A stretch of 64,000 bases of DNA from Hydractinia symbiolongicarpus. Lineage: Eukaryota; Cnidaria; Hydrozoa; Anthoathecata; Hydractiniidae. The translations under genes were made by a program, and so were the position numbers. The notes under the pieces were generated by a model. The model ran no database searches. It worked only from the letters and a program-made list of their open reading frames with translations, and was not told the origin of the DNA. The stretch covers positions 5,334,001 to 5,398,000 of the forward strand of contig NC_079885.1 of NCBI RefSeq assembly GCF_029227915.1. The letters are read 5' to 3'. Shown here piece by piece: positions 1-12,400 of this stretch (its first letter is position 1; every line of letters begins with the position of its first letter).

Positions 1-463
1 TTTTTATGGAAATGTCCATATTCAACACAAAATTTCACATTATTGAGAATCCTGTATACCGTATATTGTCGATCAAGTGCCCTGGGAATTTTTAAGTTGT
101 TAATCTTCTGTAAGTGGGAGTGCTTATTAGAGCGGAGGGAGGGGCTTATTAATTTATTATACATAGCGTATTTTCCAAGAAACAGGGACTTATTTAGAAT
201 CCAAGGCAATTCAAATGAAAACGAAAAACTGCAGAAAATGAAATAAAGAACAAACTTTGTTTATATCTGCTCTTTTGGTTATCCTACTAACTACTGCAAG
301 TAGTTTTGACTAAAAATTCATAGAACACCTCTTATAAAGAACAGAAAGGGTACTTATTTAGGCAGCAGTTGATCGAAGGGGTGGTTAATCAAGGATTTAC
401 GGTAATTGTTTTTCTTATTCGTACGTCGCCTAGTATCACGGAATAATTTCACCGCTGACATAC

Positions 464-3400
464 CTGTACACAGTACCATGACAAACAATGACATTTCCGT
501 CATCACTAGCTGACGCGAATAGTGGATAACAACGATGATATGCAACTTGACGTAAAGCTTTTTTATGATGTCTGAAATAAAGAAAATTAAACAAAAGATA
601 AAAACCAATCACATATCTGTCACACCGACCCGTCACATATCCGTCACACCGACCCGTTACATATCCGTCATACCGACCCATCATATTTTCTTTTTTTGTT
701 ATTTTTGATGTAATACGCTAATTATACAGTAGTAAAATCGACATTTATTACAAGAAGATAAAATAAGATTATATACACAACTCTTCTTGGTTGAAAAAAA
801 AAATACGACAAAAAACGCTATAAGCAATAAGTGCCAGCAAGTATTACAGTTATTACAGTTTATTACAGTTAACTTTCAAGGCAATACGGTTTGCGGAAAA
901 AGAACACAATTTGAATTACCAATACTCAACTAAAGCCGCAATATTCCGAAATCGCAAATACTTAATTTTGCGTAACTAAGTCAAATAAACTCGACTAAAA
1001 TTGCGATGACTGAAGTCGTAAATATCTGACTCAAATGTAAGCACTAAAATCAGTGGAGAAATCAGTTAAAATCTTATATACTAAGTTCGAATATTAAAGA
1101 AGAAATACCTGAGCGTTTTGTAGGGTTTGGAAGATAAATCCATATCAAACCAACACAAACGTTTATCGTAGCTACCAATTATAATATTGTCACCTACAAA
1201 AAAGCAACAATTAAATAAAAAACTAAGAAATACTTTCATCGCAATTAAGATCTTCTTATCATACGCAGTCATTTCTAAATTTGGAATTTTATCAAAGATC
1301 GTGATAAAAAAATTGTTTCGTTATCATTAATAATCGTTATAATCTCAAATACATAGTTAACATAAAACACGGATGTGATAAAGTTAGACTTGTATTACAT
1401 GCAACGTTAATTAGTTAGTTACATTATATCGGCAGGACGCCATCCACCATCGCCAAAATTGCAAGTTACAACAAATCCACTACACTACGCGCAATGTGCT
1501 TACTACACACGCCGATAATACAACTAGCATGTCGTGCAACGGGCACACAAAATAATGTATATTTAAAAACGGGCGAGCACTTGAATTTTTCCACGGGTTA
1601 ACGACAAGTCTCTTTAATAATAGCCGTCGTCTGTCTGTGTGTCCGCGAAAGCCGTGTCCCGTTGCGGAAACACGAAATTTTTAAAATGCACACCAATACC
1701 AAAAGCGATATATTTTTACCGACTTTGTTTTGATCGCTTGCGCGTAGTACAACAATCACGACGCTGATTCTTTAAAAAAGAATCCAAGATTTTCGCGACC
1801 AGAATGAATCCAAGATTTTTGCTTAAAAAAAAACAATCCAATATATTTTCGCGGCTGAATAAACGAAGGCCATTTTGACTCTTAAAATAACAATCCAACA
1901 TTTTCGCGGCTTAATGAATGAATAAAGACCATTTTGATTTTAAAAATGGTCATGTGAAATGTGTGGTCAGGTCAGTGTGTGGGAGGTTTGTAGGCCTGGT
2001 TAATTTTCTTATCTTCTGAAAACTTTATTATTTGTTTTCTGTTTGTTTTCAATGTTAAGAAAAATAGTTTTTTACGTACAGCATTTTAGGATTTTTGGCT
2101 AAGAATGAAGATTTTGAAGGCCAGCTACCTAGCTAGCTTGACTTGTGACTCACCCCGGCTAGTTTCTTTAATAATAGCTGTATTGCGTCTGTTTGTGCGC
2201 GAGACAAGAAGTCGTGTTACGGCAATACGAAATGCAATATATAAAGCACGGGCGAAGCCGTGGATTTTCCCACGGGTTAACAACTAGTCATTGTTATAAT
2301 ATCTGTATACGACTGTTTGTCACGCAAAATGCTACCGCAAGTAGCGAGACGCGCAACCTCGGGGATTTTTTCATGGACCACCAGCTAGTTACTTATATTA
2401 CTTATTACATTATTATATAAAAAAACAGGTATAAAAATTTAAAGGAAAAAATCAAACTTGTTTACCCTGCGGATGGACATCCATACTTGAAATCCATTTC
2501 ACGCCAGACATGAGTTTTTTCGTTAGTTCTTGTTTTTGTAGGTTATACACTCTCACGTACCGTTGCGTCTAAAATAAGATCAAACGTGAGTTTTTTTAAA
2601 TCATACACCAAGGCCTGAAAAACGTGTGTGCATATTAGTGGTGGTGGTCTCCGAGTTAAATATCGGGTTTAAAAGGTTGGGGTTAAAGGTGGCCACATTT
2701 AAAATTTTGCAATTTTAGATTTCCTGAGATTTTAGGCTTTTGAGGTCACGATTTAAAAACAAAAACACAGTAAAAGCGTACAAAAAAAGTTGTTTGAACA
2801 TTTTAAAAATATTTTAGGAGAAAATAAAAAGTATGAATAATAAAGCGTTCGTGTTACTTTATTTTGACAACATGATCAGGACATTTTAGGAGAATTGTTT
2901 ATTTTTGGTCCAAAGTTTAGGTTATTTCGGATATTTTAGGTTTGCCACAGATGAACTGGAATAATTACTTACAGGGTCACGCGCACTTTAAAAAATAATT
3001 TAGGGTGAAATAAAGCATACAATACGAAGTCACAACTTACTGCAACAAAAAAGAAAGGTCTTTTAGGATGAAACTTGACACACTGTATTTGACCTTTCGA
3101 TTTTTTAAATGGACACTAGAAAAAAATCGTTGCTATTAGTAACATCTATGGGTAGCTAGTTAAAACAATACAGGTAGAAAATTATGCTAATTATGCAGAG
3201 AATGTAGCATGCATAAAAGGATATACCTACCTGACTTTTTCGTTTAGAAAATTGATGGATGAGTACTGCTTTACTTTCCGCTAAATAAGAAAATGTGTGT
3301 AAGATGCAGAAAATTGGGAGTTTTCTACAACAAATTTGATACAGAAATTCTTGCCCTAAAAAACCTATCAGCATAACATTCGTTTGGGGTTACAAGTAAT

Positions 3401-6400
3401 TATTACAGACTATTTTTTGCTATATATACAGACGGACTTCATTACGTAAGACTACCTAACGTTGTCCATAGTATTGGTCAGCATTGTGAAAGCGACTCAT
3501 CTAAACTGAACGGTTAGCTAAAAATATGACTTGGAACTGGAGACAATGCAAAAAAATGCAATAAGTAGTACAAGGGAGGAAATCAAAATTGAATTTAAAA
3601 TAGTTTAAGGGCACCACAATATAAAGATTACAAAACATTAGCTGTATGTTTGGATGATAATTATTATAAGATTTTTAACCATCCAGTTACATGCAAGGGC
3701 TCCAAAGGCACATTTGTTTGGTTTTCTTAGTAATACTTTATAATAAAAGTGAATAATTGTTGCTGTATGAAGCAACAATGTATTTACAGTACAGAAAGAC
3801 ATACAAGTAACTGGAAAATGGAAAATGTGTATAGCCTTTTAGTAATTTTTGAAGTCTAGTTCGATTTAGTTTTTTAAAGGCTAGTTTTAAAGGCTGTTTT
3901 AACTTTGAATCGCTAAATTCTCAAAACTCGAAAATATATTTGCATTTTTTTAAATATTAAAGCAATGGCGGTTCCTACAAAATTAATTACAACAGAAAAA
4001 CTAAAAAAGACTTTGTTGTCGAAAATTTAGTTATTTAGTTAGCTACCTTAGCTAGCTATAGAAAAAAGGTGAATATTCACAGTCGACTAATTTTATTTAG
4101 TACTAACAAGTGAACACCATCAAACAACGTTGAAGTTTCCCTCTTTTTAAAACATCAACATTGGTATTTTCTGCATAAGTACCAAACTTCATGTGTACAG
4201 TCTTTGCATATGAAGAACATGTAAATGCAAACAAAGTAGTGTGTCATTAACTTACTCTTTATGAATCACACTACTAAACAAAGAAACAGCGTTTTGCTAT
4301 TTCCGTAAACTATACCAGGATCTGATATATACCACAGTTAAATGTCTTCAATTTGAAATGAACTCCCCTAAATGCTGCAGTTGTTCATGAAGTTTATTTC
4401 AACAGTATATAAAAATGATTTTCACTGCAGACATTGATAAATTGGTTTCCACTTTTCACCTACCTGCAGGCAATAAAGTTGCAAAATAATCTCCTTTTAA
4501 ATGCCAAGTAACTTGTTTGATTGCCTGCACGAAATATAAAAACTTAGAGTGAACATTAATGTATAATCCAGAAGTTAAACTAAAATATAAAAATATCATT
4601 TCACTTCAAACCCACATAATTTTCTTCGGAATATTCAAATATTGCAAACCTTTTGATGTTCAATCTTTAATCTGATACAATTTTTATATTCTTCTTTTGA
4701 GGCTGTATGCCATTTTACTAAATTGTTGTCATTTCCTAAGATACATGGAATGCGTTAAATTTAAAAACTGTAAGGAAGTTACTTTGATTCTCCTAAACTA
4801 CATTAAATAGAGAATGTATTTTAGTGTTTCCTATATCTGCTGGGATAGATACCTGAGTTTTTATCTGAAAAATAGATACCAAATACACCATGCATAAATT
4901 TGATTAAAAGAATGAGGAAATTAGGAACTATTTCATACAAAAATGCATGCAACAACAAAACAACAGCAACAAAACCTTTCAGGTAGGTGAACTTGCCTTG
5001 CTCATCTTGTTCAAATGAATTAACTTGATTATCAATATTTTTACAAAGCAGCTTATCACCAAGACTAGGATTTATGATTAAGACTATATTGTCTCTAAAA
5101 AAGAAAGCAATTTTAACTTGTAAACAAACAGTACATGGCACAAAAATAAGCGAGATAAGTTAGATAAAGCAAGGCAAACAAAAATAAAATAAGACCGTAA
5201 ACAAACAGTAAGTGGCACAAAAATAGGGACAGAGACAAAGACAAATAGGGATAAGCAAGACAATTAAAAAACAAATAAGATAAATCAAAATAAACGAGAC
5301 AAATAAAAATATAAGGGACATAAACAAACACTTACACAGCGGCTGCAACAATTGGAGCTGTTTCCAACGGATTCCACTGTAGACTGTTGACTGTACCATC
5401 AACTTTTATTGTTTTCATGCAACGACCAGTTGATACTTCCCAGAAACGAATTGTGTTATCAGAACTTCCTATGGTTATTGCAAGTGTATTTAATATGGAA
5501 TTACATGTACAGTAACAGCAAACATTTGTAATCAGTTCAATTAAAAATACGTAGTACAAAGCCTTCTTTTAAGGCAACTAAGCATACCTGAAGCGAGCCA
5601 TTGTCCAGAAGAGTCAACAGAAATGCATCTAACATCCTCTTCGTGTCCTTTGTAAATCTAGATCAAGATTTCCATAGAAATTAATACGTGATAAATGAAT
5701 ATCAGTGTAACAGAAAAAATAAACCTCCATACAAGAGATTCTGTTGTTGGGAATGGTTGCAAATCTTTAGGGCGTGGAAGCTTTGGTATCAAATCTTCTG
5801 GATCTACTTGTAGCTAAAAACGAAGCAAGTCTTATTGTACATATTGTGTGTATACCGAATTAGAATGTTTTGACACTAAGATAAAAAAAATGTACAGAAT
5901 AATATTAGCATTGTAACACAACAAGACACAATCTAAATCTTATGTTACTAGTGTGCAGTTTATTTGTTTATGTGTAACGTCACAATAATTTGAAAAACAC
6001 TATACAGCAGGTTGACAATTCTCAATGTTATAAAAACACAAGCACTCACCACCTAAATTTTTTTTGCTTATCCTAAAAGCATTTGAAATTAAGTAGCTCT
6101 AAAACCTTACCCTAATTTTTCTTTGTCGTGGACACAAATACAAATCTAGACATCTTTCAAACTTTTCTTGAATAAAATTTGAATATCCAGGCACTTTTCT
6201 TAAGGCATCATATTTTTTAGAAAGGAAATTTTGAGGTCTATCTTCCGCATCCAACGCTTCCCAAGCTGATCTCTACAATATAACATAAGGTTATTATCAT
6301 GGATGTTAAATTACATGAAAGACAGTACAAGTAACTGGATAATGTATTTAGTCCTTTTGTAATTTGTAAACAAATGATTAATACAGTCATTAATACAATT

Positions 6401-9400
6401 GAATCCAGCTCACTAAATCTAAACTTACCTACGATTAACAAATGATCAAGCGAAATAAATGTCCTAGCATGTCCTACCAAGTTAAATCTTAGTAGAAGTA
6501 ACTGAAACAAATATTACTTTGCAAAATGCCTTCCTAATCACTCTAAGTAAAAGTTATATTTATCCAAAATTTTAGCTTGATAAAGCCTAACAGTTTTGCA
6601 CTAATGACATAGATATAATGACAAACTAAATTAAAGTGGTTAAATTAGGAGGCCTTCTGCACAGTTTATAATAACACTACAGCTTAAAAACAAACTAAAA
6701 CTTGGACTAAGGGCCTAAGCTGCTAACTTTTATTGGCAGCAACACAATGTGTTGAAGATTTGAATGTCCATTAATAAAGTATAGCCAAAACCTACTTCTT
6801 CATCTGTTGGCAGATACTCAGGTGGTGGATTATAAGATTCCTCGTGACCTAATAATATGAACGAGTTGAAGTTATGTTGAATAGACATAATGGTCACATA
6901 GATTTAATAAAAAACGTCTGGTTTTAAATACTTCGCACATACCAGGTAATTTTAGTTTTGGTGCAGGCCAATGCATGGGATGGCTATTTGACTAAAAAAA
7001 AAGACAAACAGTGCATTTTAAAAGAGCTTACAAATGAATATTATTTATACTTCTGGGAGGCTAAGAATGGTTTTTGTTCATGATCACAATTTTAAAAACG
7101 CACTTACAACATCGTCTTTTCCCCACAGTAAATAATACTTTGGTTTACCATCAGAACTTTGTTTTGGTTTGATCCAGCCATTTCTTATTGCACGAACAAT
7201 TTTTATAACCTAAAAGGAAGAAGTTTTGCAACACAATAGTAAATATAAATGCTTTTGATTCACTCAACCTAGTGCTGCGTATTTTGTTGGTTTAGAATTA
7301 AACTTTGTTTTATTAATATACACTGGATATTATATTATTTATAGATGTACTTCGCATCAAGAAAAGAATATACGTAACAAAAATACTACAACAACAAAAA
7401 AAACACAGGAAAGTAAAGTATACTTACTCTCTTATGTTCCCACTTTGAAGGGATGAAACTACTCTTTGATGCTGGATTATCTTTAATTGGGTGAACCATT
7501 TTGTCACCAGTAAAATAATCAACATATGGCTGAAAAAGAATGGATCAAATCTTAGTTTGAATAAGCATGCAAATTAATTAAATCTTATCCTGTATAAAAA
7601 TCAGTGCAAGAAAGTACTTTTTGTTAAAGTTACACTAATTTGCCTGTTCAGAGTCTTGCACTAAAGTATGGTGATGTTTGTTATAGACACAGATGTTTGC
7701 ACTTGGTGATGTTTCTACTGTTTTTTTTATGCATTATTATGCATAATATATACAGTACTCTCTTCGATCTGTTGTATGAAAAACAAACGACTTATCAAAA
7801 CTGTAATATGCTAGGAACAGTTGAGGGGAAGAAGAAAGTTGGTAGACTAAAAAGAAAATGGAGTGACGATCTAATAGAATGGACAAATACAACGATACAC
7901 TAGCTGATAAAAATGGAGGATAATAGAAAAACCTAAATAAGAAGAACGAAAGTGATTGTTTAAACCTACTGGCAAGATTAACAAAATAATAAAAAATACA
8001 GTGCTGTTTTTCCTTCTTTTTTCAGATACAATTGTTAAGTTTTAAGTAATAATATTGATATTTTTAGCCACCATTTTATGCCTGCAAAGAATCTGTCCCA
8101 ATCTATTACAATTTAATTGTCCCCATAAAATCTTAACTGAAATTTTCAGTACCCTGGTTGTTCCAGTGATCATTTTACCAGTTCAGATAGCATTATAAAA
8201 TTGTTACATAATATTTTGTAGGCGTGTGACAAATCCCATGCCCAAAATTGCTTTTATAGTGTTCAGATGAGTGAAAGTCTTCAATTAGTCTGCCTGGAAA
8301 TATGAACTTTTTATGTCTGACATTGGTTTTACATGTGCAATTAAAAGCTGAAAACAGCATGCACAAATCTGTTTAAGGTTTGTGTGGAGGCATGTGAGTG
8401 TGATAAAACTGAAAACATCTCCATTAAACAAAAACGAAAGAATACAAAACAATAGTAAAACAAAGAAAAAGGAAAATATTGATTAATCAAGTGAACTTAC
8501 CTCGTACTGATCAAAATCCTTCTCAGGAAATTGACCACCTTGCACTCGTTGAATGATAGCAATTTCTTCGTCAGAAAGTTTAATGTCTTCCATGTTAAGT
8601 TTATCATATACAGTTCTCCTGATAAAGAGAAGAACACAGAAAATCACGAAATCCACCCTTGCACTTGTTGAACCATTATAATTTCTTATCATAAAGATTA
8701 ATGTCTTTGATGTTAAATTTATTATATACAGTTCTAATGAAAAAGGATTATAGACAACCAAGAACCTTAAATTAACAACATACAAAGTGCAGAGAATTAT
8801 AGAGCGCCAATGTAGGCTCTCAAGGGGCAGTAAAATTATGGCCTATGTTGTAATCACAAAGATTGGCCTTATACAATCCCATTAGGGTTATTTTTGTAAT
8901 CGAATGTATAAAATATATGATTCATACCCATAATCTGGATCATCCATTTTAGCCAAAAATTCATCAAGCTAAAAACAAAACACTTAAAATACCAAAACTT
9001 AACTGGATAATAAATTCTATAAAACACCTGTTGGAAATCTGAAATTACACACATTTTTTTAACCATCCGCAACATTCCTGGTGAAAATAAAAAATACTAA
9101 CATTGAAGAAAGCAAAAAAAAGCAAAAAAGAATAACTTCAACTTAATAAGAGACAAATCTCTAAGTTCTCGAAGTTTTTGAGGAAAGAATAATTTTAGAT
9201 TGCCCTAGAGTGTTCCTGGAAATAAATATTAACATCATATAATACACAACGTACCTGATCTCCTTGTATTTTTTTCATAATCTTTGAACCAGATAAATTG
9301 TAACCAATATGATCATATTCATCATACCACTTCATAGGTATATTTCCCACAGTGTTACGAATGTCCTTAAGACAAAAAAAAATCAGCTCTAATGTGGTCA

Positions 9401-12400
9401 AAACATGATTGAATATTTTAAAAATGATTTTTGTAAACGCAATTTGTCTGTTTGTGCATTAAAACAGTGTTGTGAAATGTACAAAATATGTTAAAGATAG
9501 ATGTATATACAAAATATTCATATAGAAAATATATGTATATGCCAAAATGTTGTTAAAGAAATAGCGACATTTCATCAAAAAAAAAGTATATTTGGCTGTG
9601 AGTCTGTAACAAGCAAAATGGATGTGTTTATTGTTTCGATGTTGCTAAAAAAATGATTGTCTTACATGTTAATCAACAATTAATCATCACAACATTCTTT
9701 ATTTAAGGATACTGTAACAGAAAAACTCACTTGATGAGTAGTCTCAGAAAAACCCTTATAATTTATCAATACTTTTATATTTTTCTTATTTTTTTTGTTT
9801 CTGAATGCTTGATGAAAGACTATCTGATGGTGTTATTTTCGTGAGATATTAATTTTCCAAAAAGAAAATATAATGAAATAAACACACATTACTTTTTTTT
9901 CACCTTATGTTTTAAAATGGTTTCTTTTTCTGAATGCGTGGTCACAGACTTCTTGCTTTTGCACCATTATATTCTGCATAAATTAAATTCAAAAAGGTTC
10001 CCGGAATTTTTTTCGAATAAAGTCGTTATGAAATTATTTGTAATTATATGTAATCATTTGAAAAAATGCATATTTTTTTCTTTCTGTCCTCATAATTCGC
10101 TAATCAGTAATTTATACAGAAAAATCTGGGAATTTTTTGTGCACAATTTATTCAGCTTTCCATTCCCCAAAAGCTTTCGGAAAAAGAGACAACAAACGTA
10201 AAGGCATGTATGCAAAAATTTACTAACGAGATATTTGTTTTTAAAGATTTTTGTAGGTGCTATAAAAATGTGTGAACCAAGTATGCAGAAAGCTGATAGA
10301 AGTGCGAACTTTTTCTTTATGCTGAATATGTGTGCACGTGTTCAGAATTATTAATAGACAGAAGTCAGGGTTAAAAGAGACAGCTCTCATATGCATACTC
10401 CTTAACTTTGATTTTTTTAATGATTTTTTATACAACAACACTTGTATTTATATATCGATGGTGAAAGTAAACTACCGTATTTTCCGGTATATAACCCGTA
10501 CATCGTATAACCCGCAGCTCAGCTTTCTTAGTGAGTTATAAACTAGATGCTATTAGATAGCCCGAACCTTTGTATAACCCGCATAAAAAATTTCAATCGA
10601 TGTGTTTTACTTACCTGCACCTTTTGCATAACCCGCATCGTGTTAAGAAAAAAATTTAGCGTATTTTTACTTACCCTAATCATTTTTTAAAAATGTGCGT
10701 GTTTTTTTTATGCTGGAGACAAGTAGGGGAAGTTTAAACTTGTGAACACCAAACACGAGAACCAAGTGTCTAAACTAGTATATTAAAGTTTTTTTGGCAT
10801 AAAAATAAACAACATAATAATTATCACTGATTGTCTGTAACAGCGATGTACGGAACGTTCTTTTCTAATGTTTATAGAATTTTGTTACCTATTTATATCT
10901 AAGCAATCACAGTGTGCATGATAATATGAATGGCGGCAATGAAGAGGAGATAGTTGTGTGTCTTATTAATTGTATTTTATATTTATTTTTGATATTTTTA
11001 GTGGCCACCTCTTGCTCGAAGGTAGCGAAGATAAAAAAGAAAATTATTATCTATACTTTAATTTTAACATTTTTCAATATTTTTAACAGGAATTGAAAAT
11101 TAAGTCCTGGGCACTAGGTTGTGAAATACCTGTCAATTAACCTAAAAATGATACCTCCTCTATTGCTCTATTACCAGAAGCAAATCATTTTAATGTGCTC
11201 AATGTGATTGCAAAGATATAAATATATTAGAATTATATTCAACACAAAAGAAAAATGATCTCCAGAATTGTGTTTCAGAGGGAGGTTGTAATATTGGCAC
11301 TGGCAAGCAATAGAAAGTTAAAGCAATTTCACTGAGTGAAAAAAATTAAATCACATAGTTGAAGTAAGATTACGTAGATATAGGATTGCGCATCGATTTA
11401 TATTAATGTACACATTTTATCGCGTTGGTACTATTTTCTTCATTTAATGTATAAACTTTAAATTTCCCAATAAATGACAGAAAATATAAAACTTATCACA
11501 TTACCCGCACCACATTATAACCCGCACCAATGGTGGAAGTCGTAAAAATCAACTTATAGCCCGCGGGGAAAATATGATATCTAAAAAATATTATTATGCA
11601 TATTTTTATATGGGAGTTCCATGTCATGCATAATGTTTACAAAAAATACGCTAAACTCATTTTGCACATATTTCCTCAAAGCCGCAAATGATTAACACAC
11701 CTCTGAAAAGGCTTTTTCTAGAAAAAAAGAATGTTTCAAATATTTTTATGGAATATAAAATTTGTCATTCGAAAGTGAATTTTTTTTTTCTCTATGTCAT
11801 GAATTTTTGGCAAAAAACCTCAAAAAAAAATTTGTTTCCTTTACAGTAACCTTAAATCAATGAAGTCGTCACAATGCACTTATAACTTTCAAGCCAAAAA
11901 CTTGGAAATGGGGTGGTGATGTCAGTCCATTTTTACTGTGGGTAACTAGGGACAACCTGGGACCAAATAGTGCAAGTTTCCAAACCTGGGTCCCTTACTC
12001 CATTCTGGAATGGAGGAGTTTAAAGGTTTTTTGATACATCATGACGTATAAAAAAAAGAATATCTATGTAAGCTTTTATCAAAAGGACAGTATCCTAAAC
12101 ATTTTCTTGATCAGTGTTTAAAAGGTAAAACAATAGCAACAATGGGTTAAATAATTATTTCTACAATATCTTATATCTCCTTAACCGTTCATTGAAAACA
12201 CTAGATAGATCTTATACGATATTTTAATCAGCATTTTATGTTCTATACATTACTGGCACCAGTTCATAATAAAAAAGTCCCCATTGAACAAACTGGTTAA
12301 ATCAGCATCATTATTATTTCTTTGAAACATTATGATTTTTGTCATTTAATGATTATTTTATTACTTCCAATTATATAAATCAAAAATTGAATGACCACCT

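Noticed and set aside
354-463. C-terminal continuation of BOP1 by read-through past 464
   Set aside because: The frame beyond the CAG|GTATGT donor loses similarity to BOP1, and the next blade is not in 1-463; the final exon is outside the window.
5113-5402. Hydrophobic minus-strand ORFs (Leu/Tyr/Phe/Cys-rich)
   Set aside because: They translate low-complexity A/C-rich intron sequence next to a real BOP1 exon; not membrane proteins.
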